64,000 bases of DNA from Planotetraspora silvatica (lineage in GTDB: Bacteria; Actinomycetota; Actinomycetes; Streptosporangiales; Streptosporangiaceae). Positions 39,131 to 47,105 of this stretch are shown here, piece after piece; position 1 is the stretch's first letter; every line of letters starts with the position of its first letter. Under the pieces are notes generated by a model, which saw only the letters and a program-made list of their open reading frames with translations, ran no database searches and had not been told where the DNA came from. Made by a program: the position numbers and the translations under genes. Location: positions 62,001 through 126,000 of the forward strand of contig NZ_BOOQ01000010.1 of assembly GCF_016863315.1 (NCBI RefSeq), given 5' to 3'.

Positions 39131-39559
39131 TCAGCGGGCGCCGTCGACCACCTTGCGGTCTCCGAGAGGGGCGGGGAGCCGGACCCGCGTCTGCTTCTGG
39201 ATCGCGATCTCGATGCACATCGCGTCAGGCTGGCGCCGGTCGTGGCCTTCCCAGAGCGTGACCGTGACCGTGTCGGCGGTCTCCGCCACCTCGACCCGGT
39301 CGAGCACGTTGCACGGTTCGACGCCCGACCACCAGACGACGTTCAGCGCGGTGCCGTCGTCCGTGGGCTTCGCGCTGATCCAGGGGACCTTGCGCGGATT
39401 GATCGTGTTGCCCACGGGCGTGACCGTGGACGGCGAGGGCGTCGCACCGCCGGAGTTCGCGGGAACGCCGACCGGCTGTCCCGGCGAGGCCGACGACGAC
39501 GGCGTCTCTCCGCAGGCCACCGCCATGAACACGAGTGCCACGAGCCAGAGCTTTCCCAT
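39131..39559 (-). CDS. Small lipoprotein of unknown function
   Basis: A 142-aa lipoprotein with signal and lipobox (LVALVFMAVAC), a Ser/Pro/Gly-rich linker and a C-terminal domain of about 85 residues with two Cys (EPCNVLD, AMCIEI) that could form a disulphide. The segment VEVAETADTVTVTLWEG suggests a beta-sandwich. No family is recognised. It is divergent from the ABC-2 exporter genes. Confidence 0.7.
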   Translation of the reverse strand: MGKLWLVALVFMAVACGETPSSSASPGQPVGVPANSGGATPSPSTVTPVGNTINPRKVPWISAKPTDDGTALNVVWWSGVEPCNVLDRVEVAETADTVTVTLWEGHDRRQPDAMCIEIAIQKQTRVRLPAPLGDRKVVDGAR

Positions 39560-39618
39560 ACCCCGACAACGGATGAGCGGCCGCCCGCGTTCACCCGGAG
39601 GACCGACCTGCCCGGCTG

Positions 39619-39647
39619 TTGACGGTCGGCGGGTGAAGCCTTAATTT
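39619..39647 (+). promoter_or_regulatory. Promoter of the ABC-2 exporter operon
   Basis: TTGACG (39619-39624), a 17-bp spacer and TAATTT (39642-39647) lie 6 nt before ATG 39654. The spacing predicts a leaderless mRNA. Confidence 0.65.
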
Positions 39648-39653
39648 CAACGC

Positions 39654-40382
39654 ATGATGAATTTATCGGAGCCCGCGATCGCCGTACGGGACCTGAGGGT
39701 CGAGCGCGGCGGCGTCGAGGTCCTGCACGGGCTCACCTTCGAGGTGCCGCGCGGCCAGGTGACAGGGCTGCTCGGCCCCAGCGGTTGCGGGAAGACCACG
39801 TTGATGCGCGCGATCGTGGGCGTGCAGATCGTGACCGGGGGAGAGGTCGCCGTGCTCGGCAGGCCCGCCGGTGACCCCTCCCTCAGGCGCATGATCGGCT
39901 ACTCGACCCAGAACCCGGCCGTCTACCGGGACCTGTCGGTGGTGGAGAACCTCCGCTACTTCGCGGCCGTGCTGAACGCGCCGAAATCGGACGTGGACCG
40001 GGTTATCGAGGAGGTCGGCCTGTCCAGCGTCGCCGGCCAGCTCGGCGGAACACTCTCCGGCGGCCAGCTCAACCGGGCCAGCCTCGCCGTGGCGCTGCTC
40101 GGCTGCCCCGAACTCGTCGTGCTCGACGAGCCGACCGTCGGGCTCGACCCCGTCCTGCGCCAGGAGTTGTGGCGGCTGTTCCAGAGCCTGGCGGACCGCG
40201 GCGTGACACTCATCGTCTCCAGCCACGTGATGGACGAGGCCGCCCGGTGCCAGCGGCTCATCGTGATGCGCGAGGGGGAGATCCTCGCCGACGACACCCC
40301 ACACGAGCTGCGCGAGCACACGCGCACGACGGATCTGGAAGAGGCGTTCCTGCGGCTCATCGAGGAGAGGACGGCGGCATGA
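39654..40382 (+). CDS. ABC-2 exporter ATP-binding protein
   Basis: A 242-aa ATPase with Walker A GPSGCGKTTL, signature LSGGQLNRASLAVALLG, Walker B LVVLDEPTVGLDP and the switch His in IVSSHVMDE. It is of the NatA/DrrA type. Its stop overlaps the permease ATG (ATGA). It starts a two-gene exporter operon whose substrate (drug, lipid or peptide) is not evident. Confidence 0.93.
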   Translation: MMNLSEPAIAVRDLRVERGGVEVLHGLTFEVPRGQVTGLLGPSGCGKTTLMRAIVGVQIVTGGEVAVLGRPAGDPSLRRMIGYSTQNPAVYRDLSVVENLRYFAAVLNAPKSDVDRVIEEVGLSSVAGQLGGTLSGGQLNRASLAVALLGCPELVVLDEPTVGLDPVLRQELWRLFQSLADRGVTLIVSSHVMDEAARCQRLIVMREGEILADDTPHELREHTRTTDLEEAFLRLIEERTAA

Positions 40383-41113
40383 ACCTCGCGATCACCCTTG
40401 CCACGGCGCGGCGGATCCTGACCCAGCTGCGCCACGATCACCGCACGGTCGCGCTGATGGCGCTGGTGCCCACACTCGTGATCATCCTGCTCTACTACGT
40501 GATCGACGATCAGCGCTCCTTCGGCGCGTGGGCGCCGATCCTGCTGTGCGTCTTCCCCTTCCTCGTGATGTTCCTGGTCACCTCCATCGCCACCCTGAGG
40601 GAACGGACGTCCGGCACGCTGGAGCGGCTGATGGCCACGCCGCTGGGCAAGCTCGACCTGCTCCTCGGGTACGGCATCGCGTTCGGCCTGATGGCCTGCG
40701 CCCAGGTGGCCATCGCGCTGGCCGTCTCGCTGACGTGGCTCGGGTTCGACCTGGCCGGGCCGTTGTGGTCGCTGGTCGTGATCGCGCTGCTCAACGCCCT
40801 GCTGGGCACGGCGCTCGGGCTGTTCTGCAGCGCCTTCGCCCGCAGTGAGTTCCAGGCCGTGCAGTTCATGCCGGTGGTCATGATCCCCCAGCTCCTGCTC
40901 GGCGGGATCCTGGTCCCGCGCGACCAAATGGCCACCGTCCTGGAGTGGATCTCCAACGTCCTGCCGATGTCGTACGCCATCGAGGGGATGAAGGACGTCG
41001 TCATCGGCGGTGAGCTGGGTGGCGAGTTCTGGCGTGACGTGGCGGTCGTGGCGGGCTCGGCCCTGCTCGCCCTCGTCCTCGGCGCCGCCACTCTCCGCCG
41101 CCGAACCCCCTGA
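40379..41113 (+). CDS. ABC-2 type permease
   Basis: A 244-aa permease with six hydrophobic segments. The family motif TLRERTSGTLERLMATPL comes after the second helix, and an EFQAVQFMPVVMIPQLLLGGI segment follows. It is coupled to the ATPase by an ATGA overlap. Together they form a DrrAB-like exporter. The longer frame starting at 40169 overlaps the ATPase and is not used. Confidence 0.93.
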   Translation: MNLAITLATARRILTQLRHDHRTVALMALVPTLVIILLYYVIDDQRSFGAWAPILLCVFPFLVMFLVTSIATLRERTSGTLERLMATPLGKLDLLLGYGIAFGLMACAQVAIALAVSLTWLGFDLAGPLWSLVVIALLNALLGTALGLFCSAFARSEFQAVQFMPVVMIPQLLLGGILVPRDQMATVLEWISNVLPMSYAIEGMKDVVIGGELGGEFWRDVAVVAGSALLALVLGAATLRRRTP

Positions 41114-41127
41114 CCCCCCAATTGGGC

Positions 41128-41247
41128 CGTGATCATGCGCAGGTTCGTGGCCGTACCGCATGACCTGCGCGAACGCCCGGCGTGATCATGCACAGATTCG
41201 CGCCCATGCCGTACGACAAGGGCATTCTCGGGTCGTGATCATGCACG
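41128..41247 (-). repeat. Left 53-bp phased repeat array (three cores)
   Basis: Read on the minus strand, the core TGYGCA-TGATCACG occurs at 41128-41141, 41181-41194 and, with one change, at 41234-41247, exactly 53 bp apart. Two full 53-bp units (41136-41188, 41189-41241) align without gaps to the four units of the right array. It lies between the converging ends of the ABC permease gene and proC. 53 bp is not a multiple of three and no ORF is supported. Confidence 0.85.
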
Positions 41248-41290
41248 AGGGGTCATGAGGCCCAGTCGGTCGCGAGAGCCGTACGAGATT

Positions 41291-42085
41291 TCAGCCGGAG
41301 GCGAGCTGGCGACTGCGGTCGCGAGCCGCCTCGATGGCGTCGAGGAACGCGGCGCGCACCTTGTGACGCTCAAGCTCGGCGATGGCGGCGATCGTCGTGC
41401 CTCCGGGAGAGGTCACCGCCTCGCGGAGGATCACCGGGTGCTCGCCGGAGTCGCGGAGCATGATCGCGGCGCCGACGATCGACTGGGTGACCATGTCGAG
41501 CGCGGCCGCGCGGGGCATGCCCAGCAGGATGCCGGCGTCGACCATGGCCTCCACCAGGTAGAAGAAGTACGCGGGGCCGCTGCCGGAAAGCGCGGTCGCG
41601 GCGTCCTGCTGCGACTCGGGAATCCGCAGCACCTTGCCGACCGGGGAGAGCAGGTCCTCGGCTCGCTTGAGGTGGGCCTCCGACGCGTGTTCACCGGCGG
41701 AGATGACGCTCATGGCCTCGTCGACCAGAACGGGCGTGTTGGACATGACCCTGACGACGGGCACCTCGCCGCCGAGCCTCGCCTCGACGAAGCCGGTCGT
41801 GACGCCCGCCGCCACCGAGATGATCAGGCTGCCTGCAGCGAGGTGGGGAGCGATCTCTGCGAGCAGGCTCGCCATGTCCTGCGGTTTGACCGCGAGGATG
41901 ATGGTTTCGGCGCTCTTGGCCGCCTCGGCGTTGTCGGTCACCCGCACGCCGTACCGCTCGCGCAGGGCCTCGGCGCGTTCCGGGCGCCGGGCGGTCGCCG
42001 TGATCTCGTGCGGCCGGAGGCCGGCCCGCACCAGTCCGGACAGGAGGGCCTCGCCCATCTTGCCTGTTCCGAGAATCGCGATCAT
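41291..42085 (-). CDS. proC: Pyrroline-5-carboxylate reductase ProC
   Basis: A 264-aa enzyme for the last step of proline synthesis (P5C + NAD(P)H to proline). The Rossmann motif is IAILGTGKMGEALLSG, with NTPVLV in the middle. The C-terminal signature includes ALSGSGPAYFFYLVEAMVDAG and LREAVTSPGGTT. The last two genes of the minus-strand block, MFS then proC, are 45 bp apart, but proC has its own GAGGA ribosome-binding site. Phased repeat arrays flank this block. Confidence 0.95.
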   Translation of the reverse strand: MIAILGTGKMGEALLSGLVRAGLRPHEITATARRPERAEALRERYGVRVTDNAEAAKSAETIILAVKPQDMASLLAEIAPHLAAGSLIISVAAGVTTGFVEARLGGEVPVVRVMSNTPVLVDEAMSVISAGEHASEAHLKRAEDLLSPVGKVLRIPESQQDAATALSGSGPAYFFYLVEAMVDAGILLGMPRAAALDMVTQSIVGAAIMLRDSGEHPVILREAVTSPGGTTIAAIAELERHKVRAAFLDAIEAARDRSRQLASG

Positions 42086-42130
42086 GGCATCGTCCTCACC
42101 GCTAGAACCCGGTTGGCAGCCTACCGACGC

Positions 42131-43390
42131 TCATGCCCTGCGAAGGTTCCGGATCGCGGGCACGCTCAGCAGGACGACGACGCCGGCGAGTCCCACGCCG
42201 AAACCGAACAGGAGCACGTGATCGGCTCCGACCCGTTCGGAGACGGGGCCGGAGAGCGCCTGGCCGATCGGCATGCTGAGGACCGAGCCCCCGACCTCGT
42301 AGGCCGTCACCCGGTTGAGGACGTCCGGGGCGACCTTGGTCTGGATGCTGGTGGCCCACATCACCGACCAGAAGGCCCATGCCGCCCCGCTGAGGGCGAA
42401 CCCGGCCGCCATCACACCGGCGGGCATCCGGGTGGCGATGACCAGTGGCTCCAGGAAGAACGCGATCATCACGACCGCTCCGGTGGCAAGCGGCCGGGCC
42501 GGTCTGACGTACATCGCGACCATGCCGCCGAGGATGGTCCCCGCGCCGACGGCCGACATCATCCAGCCGTAGGCCGACCTGCCCAGATCTTCGGTGACCA
42601 GCGCCGCTCCGAGGGGCACGAGCGGGCCGAAGACCACCACGCCGTAGACGGCCCAGACGAGGATGACCGCCCACATCCATGTCCGGGAGCGGAACTCGTC
42701 CCAGCCCTCACGCAGGTTCCTGAGCATCGACGAGCCCGCGGCGATCGACGCCACCGGGCGGACGTTCAGCGACAGGATGCAGACGGCGCTCACCGCGAAG
42801 GTGCCGGCGTTGACGCCGTAGACGACGCCGGCGCCGCCGAAGACCACCAGAATTCCGGAAAGCGCGGGTCCGAACAGTTGGGCGATGGCGTCGGCGACCC
42901 GCAGGGTGGCGTTCGCCCGCTGCACATCTCGGGAGATCTGCGGCACCATGCTGGCCACGCCCGGCTGGAACATCGCGGCGGCGGCGCCGCTCAGCGCCGA
43001 GAGCACGATGAGCAGGACGAGTGAGGGCCTGCCGGTCAGGAAGCTGATCGCGATGACGGACTGCGTGACGACTCGCACCAGGTCGGCGCCGATCATCATG
43101 CGCCGGGCGGTGAACCGGTCGGCGAAGACTCCGCCGAACAGGATGAGGGTGCCCATGGGCGCCATCCACGCGGCGAGGACGAATCCGACACCGGTGGGCC
43201 CGTATCCGGCTCCCAGCACGCCCAGCGAGACGGCCACGGGCAACATCGCGTCGCCGAGGATGGAGATGGCCCGGCCGACGAAGTAGAGCGCGAAGTCCCT
43301 CGTCCACAAGGGGGGCCGCTGTTCTTTCTCGACAGCCTGTACGGCCTGCGCCACTTCGCCCCCTGATGTCCGATCCGCCGCGGACATCAT
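42131..43390 (-). CDS. MFS transporter (MFS_3/enterobactin-exporter-like)
   Basis: A 419-aa protein with about 12 hydrophobic segments. It has the MFS_3 features FALYFVGRAISILGDAMLPVA at the first helix and a motif A-like stretch GGVFADRFTARRMMIGADL in loop 2-3. It is probably a drug or metabolite efflux pump driven by the proton gradient; substrate unknown. The upstream region (43391-43742) is largely occupied by the right 53-bp repeat array. Confidence 0.9.
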   Translation of the reverse strand: MMSAADRTSGGEVAQAVQAVEKEQRPPLWTRDFALYFVGRAISILGDAMLPVAVSLGVLGAGYGPTGVGFVLAAWMAPMGTLILFGGVFADRFTARRMMIGADLVRVVTQSVIAISFLTGRPSLVLLIVLSALSGAAAAMFQPGVASMVPQISRDVQRANATLRVADAIAQLFGPALSGILVVFGGAGVVYGVNAGTFAVSAVCILSLNVRPVASIAAGSSMLRNLREGWDEFRSRTWMWAVILVWAVYGVVVFGPLVPLGAALVTEDLGRSAYGWMMSAVGAGTILGGMVAMYVRPARPLATGAVVMIAFFLEPLVIATRMPAGVMAAGFALSGAAWAFWSVMWATSIQTKVAPDVLNRVTAYEVGGSVLSMPIGQALSGPVSERVGADHVLLFGFGVGLAGVVVLLSVPAIRNLRRA

Positions 43391-43420
43391 GCCAGATTGG
43401 AAAGTTTCCTAATCAAAGGG

Positions 43421-43693
43421 TTTTCCCTGAGTGGTGATCACGCGGCGGCCGTTCGCGTGGCGAACCGATTGCGTGATCACGCGAGGTGTTCACGCTGTTC
43501 GTAGTGCGTGAAGCAGAATTTGCGCACGATCACGTCAAGCGTTCGCGCTGGTCGCGCTGGGTGAAACAGAATTTGCGCATGATCACGACCGGTGTTTTCC
43601 CTGGCGGGACGGCAAGATTCCGAAAGTGTGCATGATCACGGGCGGGGTTTGCGCTGGTCGGACGGCCTGATCACGAAGGTGTGCATGATCACG
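43421..43693 (+). repeat. Right 53-bp phased repeat array (four full cores plus partial copies)
   Basis: The core TGYGCA-YGATCACG occurs at 43521, 43574, 43627 and 43680, exactly 53 bp apart. A core lacking two bases at 43470-43481 keeps the TGATCACG half in phase. Four gap-free 53-bp units occupy 43474-43685. A second conserved block, GTTYGCGCTGGTC, lies 14 bp into the units. Extra TGATCAC halves at 43435 and 43668 are out of phase. The array fills the divergent region between the MFS gene and the MacAB-like operon. Confidence 0.88.
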
Positions 43694-43742
43694 CGGGTGG
43701 TAAAAAGGGGGGGTTGTTGACCATCCGTTTACGATTGATCGA

Positions 43743-45131
43743 GTGACGCCACGTCGCGGAATTCCTCCGCTTCTCGCCGTTCTCCTGATCTCCGGGTGCT
43801 CGTCCCCGGACACCCCCGCGGTTCAGGTCGCACAGGTCACCCGCGCGCCGGTCAGCGAGGTCGTCGAGGCCCCCGCGACGGTCGGCGCGCGCGCGACGGC
43901 GGCGCTGACCACCCCCGCGTCCGGCACGATCTCCAAGCTCTACGTGCAGGACGGCGACACCGTCAAGAAGGGTCAGATCCTCGCGAGGATCAGCTCGCCG
44001 CAGGCGAAGGACCAGCTCGACCAGGCACGAAAGGCCGACAAGCAGGCCTCCCGGCCCGTCTCGGCGCGAGGCGTGTCCACGTCGGTACGGCTCCCGCCGC
44101 TGAAGGTGCCGGGAAGCCTCGACGCCCGGGTCGCGCGCGACTTCGCCAGAGCCAGGAAGGCGGCGGCGAAGGTCGAGGACCGGGCGATCAGAGCGCAACT
44201 CCTGGCCGCCATCGACGCGGCGCAGACCCAGCACAAGGCCCAGCGGCAGGCGCTCGACCAGGTGGTCAGCGGCCTCAACCGGTCGGTCGGCCAGGCGGTC
44301 GCGCAGGTGAGCGGCCAGCTCGGCGCGGGGCTCAGCGGCCTCACGGCGTCCATGTCGTCCCTTCAGGCGGCCTCGCGGTCGCAGACCAAGGCGGCGGTGA
44401 AGGCGGCCAGGCGAACCGTCGACGGGCTGGTCATCAAGGCGCCCTTCGGCGGAGTGATCACGCTGGGCGGCGCCTCCTCGGGAGGCGGCGCGGGGGACCT
44501 GAGCGGCCTCCTCGGGCAACTTCCCGCCGGTCTGGCCGGCCAGGCGGGCGCGGCCGCCCCCGCCTCGAGCGGACGCTCAGGCGGGGTCGTCGCGACCGGC
44601 GTCCCGGTGGCGGCGGGGGACACGATCGTGACGGTCACCGACGTCTCGGCGCTCGTCCTGTCCGCCGACGTGGATGAGACCGACGTCCTGCTGGTCCAGA
44701 AGGGGACGCCCGCGGAGGCCGAATTCGACGCGGTGACCGGCGGCACCTACACCGCCACGGTGACGGGTGTCGGGGTCACTCCGAAGGAGGGGACCACAGG
44801 CGGGGTCAGCTACCCCGTGCGCCTGCGACTCGGCGACGGCGTCTACGACGACCAGAGCCCCGCTCCGGCGCCCAAGCCCGGGATGAGCGCGGTGGTGCGT
44901 CTGACCGTACGGCAGGCTCCCGACGCGATAGCCGTACCGGCCTCGGCGATCGTGACGAGCGGCAGGGAGTCGATCGTCTGGGCGGTGCGCGGCGGCAAGG
45001 CCGAGCGCCGGGTCGTCAAGCTGGGGGCCCAGGGCGACGCCACCGTTCAGGTCGTCAGCGGGGTGGCGCCCGGCGAACAGGTGGTCGTCAAAGGCGCGGA
45101 CACCGTCAGGCAGGCGCAGACCCTCCCATGA
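43743..45131 (+). CDS. MacA/HlyD-like periplasmic adaptor lipoprotein
   Basis: A 462-aa efflux adaptor with a lipobox (LLAVLLISGC). It has a split biotinyl-lipoyl domain (ATAALTTPASGTISKLYVQDGDTVKKGQILARI and the matching half VIKAPFGGVITLGG), between which lies a helical hairpin (residues 95-215). A beta-barrel and a membrane-proximal domain follow. TACGAT ends 7 nt before GTG 43743, a leaderless pattern. It is coupled to the downstream ATPase by ATGA. In an actinomycete without an outer-membrane TolC it probably couples the ABC unit to the cell envelope. Confidence 0.9.
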   Translation: MTPRRGIPPLLAVLLISGCSSPDTPAVQVAQVTRAPVSEVVEAPATVGARATAALTTPASGTISKLYVQDGDTVKKGQILARISSPQAKDQLDQARKADKQASRPVSARGVSTSVRLPPLKVPGSLDARVARDFARARKAAAKVEDRAIRAQLLAAIDAAQTQHKAQRQALDQVVSGLNRSVGQAVAQVSGQLGAGLSGLTASMSSLQAASRSQTKAAVKAARRTVDGLVIKAPFGGVITLGGASSGGGAGDLSGLLGQLPAGLAGQAGAAAPASSGRSGGVVATGVPVAAGDTIVTVTDVSALVLSADVDETDVLLVQKGTPAEAEFDAVTGGTYTATVTGVGVTPKEGTTGGVSYPVRLRLGDGVYDDQSPAPAPKPGMSAVVRLTVRQAPDAIAVPASAIVTSGRESIVWAVRGGKAERRVVKLGAQGDATVQVVSGVAPGEQVVVKGADTVRQAQTLP

Positions 45132-45880
45132 CGACGCAACCCCCCATGACGTCGCCCACGGCGTTCGAGGCGATCGGGCTGACCAGGTCCTACGATCTCG
45201 AAGGCGTGTCCGTGGACGCCTTGCGCGGCGTGGACCTGCGCATCGAGCAGGGCGAGTTCGTGGCTCTCCTCGGGCCGTCCGGCTCAGGCAAGTCCACGCT
45301 CATGCACCTGCTGGGCTGCCTCGACCGGCCGACGTCGGGCATCCTGCGGGTAGGCGGGGTCGACGTCGCGACCCTCGACGACACCCGCCTGGCCGAGTTG
45401 CGCAACCAGACCATCGGCTTCGTCTTCCAGTCCTTCCATCTGCTCGCCCGGACTCCTGCGCTCGACAACGTGGCACTGCCTCTCGTCTACCGGGGCGTCA
45501 CGAGATCGGAGCGGCGCGCCCGGGCCGAGGCGGCGCTGAAGGCCGTGGGGCTCGGGCACCGGATGGGCCACCGGCCCTCCCAGATGTCCGGCGGCGAGCA
45601 GCAGAGGGTCGCCATCGCCCGTGCCCTGGTGGGCGATCCTCAGGTCGTCCTGGCCGACGAGCCGACCGGCAACCTCGACACGCGCAACGGCGAAGAGGTG
45701 ATGAACCTCCTCGAACGCCTCAACGCCGACAGCGGAGTGGCCGTCGTCCTGGTCACGCACGAGCCGGACGTCGCGGCCCGCGCCCGCCGGCAGATCCATG
45801 TCCGCGACGGTCTCATCGAACTGGACTCGCGATCCCGTACGGCACCGGCCGGCGAGACGACCGAGGGGGGGGCGGGATGA
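45128..45880 (+). CDS. MacB-type ABC transporter ATP-binding protein
   Basis: A 250-aa LolD/MacB-class ATPase with Walker A GPSGSGKSTLMHLLGCLD, signature MSGGEQQRVAIARAL, Walker B VVLADEPTGNLDT and switch VTHEPDVA. ATGA overlaps join it to both the adaptor gene before and the permease gene after it, giving a tight three-gene operon. Confidence 0.95.
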   Translation: MTTQPPMTSPTAFEAIGLTRSYDLEGVSVDALRGVDLRIEQGEFVALLGPSGSGKSTLMHLLGCLDRPTSGILRVGGVDVATLDDTRLAELRNQTIGFVFQSFHLLARTPALDNVALPLVYRGVTRSERRARAEAALKAVGLGHRMGHRPSQMSGGEQQRVAIARALVGDPQVVLADEPTGNLDTRNGEEVMNLLERLNADSGVAVVLVTHEPDVAARARRQIHVRDGLIELDSRSRTAPAGETTEGGAG

Positions 45881-47061
45881 GGACGGCGGAGGCGCTGCGG
45901 ATGGCGCTGGAGGCCCTGCGGGTCAACCGGCTGCGCAGCACGCTGACCATGCTCGGTGTGATCATCGGCGTCCTGGCGGTCGTGATCCTCGTCGCCATCG
46001 GAACCGGAGCCAAGAACGCGGTCGAGAAGGAGATCGCCGGGCTCGGCAGCAACATCATTCTCGTCGTCCCCGGACAGGTCGGCCTGGGAGCCGCCCCGAC
46101 GCAGAGCCGTCTCGACCTGACGGACGTGGCCTACGTCCGGCGCGTCGTCGGAGACCCGTCGAAGGTCACGGTGGCCGTCAACTCGGGCGAGTCGGTACGG
46201 GTGGGGCGTAACGAGGTGTTCGCCACGCTCACCGGGACCGACGAGAACATGCAGAACATCTTCGACCGGCCCTTGCGCCGTGGCCGCTACATGACCGCGA
46301 CCGACGTCGACACCCGCCGCCGGGTGACCGTTCTGGGTTCGGAGGTCGCGGGGAAGCTGTTCGGTGACGTCGACCCCATCGGGCGTCAGGCGACGATCGC
46401 GGGCGTCCGGTTCCGGGTGATCGGGGTCTACGAGTCCGTCGGCTCCACCTTCGGCGTCGCGCGGGACCAGGAGGTGCACGTCCCGGTCACCACCGCCCAG
46501 CGGCTCATCGGACTGCCGCGGATCAACGGCATCGCGGTCGGCGCGTCCGGTCCCGACGAGATCGAGTCGCTCCAGCACAAGGTCGTGGCGGCCCTGGACG
46601 CCCGTTATCCGGACGAGAAGTTCTCCGCCGTGACCCAGACGCAGCTTCTGGGGACCATCGGCACGGTCCTCAGCATGCTGACCGGGGTCCTGGCCGCCAT
46701 CGCCGGGATCTCGCTGCTGGTCGGAGGAGTGGGAGTCTCCAACATCATGCTCGTCAGCGTGCGGGAGCGGACCAAGGAGATCGGCCTGCGCAAGGCTCTG
46801 GGCGCCCGCCAGCGTGACGTTCTGTGGCAGTTCCTGATCGAGGCCGTGCTGCTCACGACGATCGGCGGGTTGATCGGCATCCTTCTCGGCGTCGGCGGCG
46901 CCCTGCTGATCCAGGCGCTCTCACCGGTTCCCGCCGCGATCACCTGGTGGTCGATCGCCCTCGCTTTCGGCGTCTCCGTCGGTGTCGGGGTGTTCTTCGG
47001 GGTCGCCCCCGCCCGGCGGGCAGGCCGGCTGGACCCCGTGGTCGCCCTCCGCTCCGAGTGA
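45877..47061 (+). CDS. MacB/FtsX-type ABC permease
   Basis: A 394-aa permease with one N-terminal helix (LTMLGVIIGVLAVVILVAIG), a large extracytoplasmic MacB_PCD domain (residues 50-240) and three C-terminal helices of the FtsX domain. These include the motif EIGLRKALGARQRDVLWQFL. It completes the MacAB-like exporter; antibiotic, peptide or lipid substrates are typical of the family. Confidence 0.95.
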   Translation: MRTAEALRMALEALRVNRLRSTLTMLGVIIGVLAVVILVAIGTGAKNAVEKEIAGLGSNIILVVPGQVGLGAAPTQSRLDLTDVAYVRRVVGDPSKVTVAVNSGESVRVGRNEVFATLTGTDENMQNIFDRPLRRGRYMTATDVDTRRRVTVLGSEVAGKLFGDVDPIGRQATIAGVRFRVIGVYESVGSTFGVARDQEVHVPVTTAQRLIGLPRINGIAVGASGPDEIESLQHKVVAALDARYPDEKFSAVTQTQLLGTIGTVLSMLTGVLAAIAGISLLVGGVGVSNIMLVSVRERTKEIGLRKALGARQRDVLWQFLIEAVLLTTIGGLIGILLGVGGALLIQALSPVPAAITWWSIALAFGVSVGVGVFFGVAPARRAGRLDPVVALRSE

Positions 47062-47105
47062 TCCGCATGAGGTCCGGCGGACCTTCGTGCGGTAGCGTCG
47101 CGGGC

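Noticed and set aside
43421-43693. 53-bp array as a CRISPR array
   Set aside because: The conserved core is only 14 bp, the intervening sequences are related to each other rather than unique, and no cas gene is present.
43583-43813. ORF across the right repeat array
   Set aside because: The 53-bp unit shifts frame at every repeat and the frame has no coding signature.
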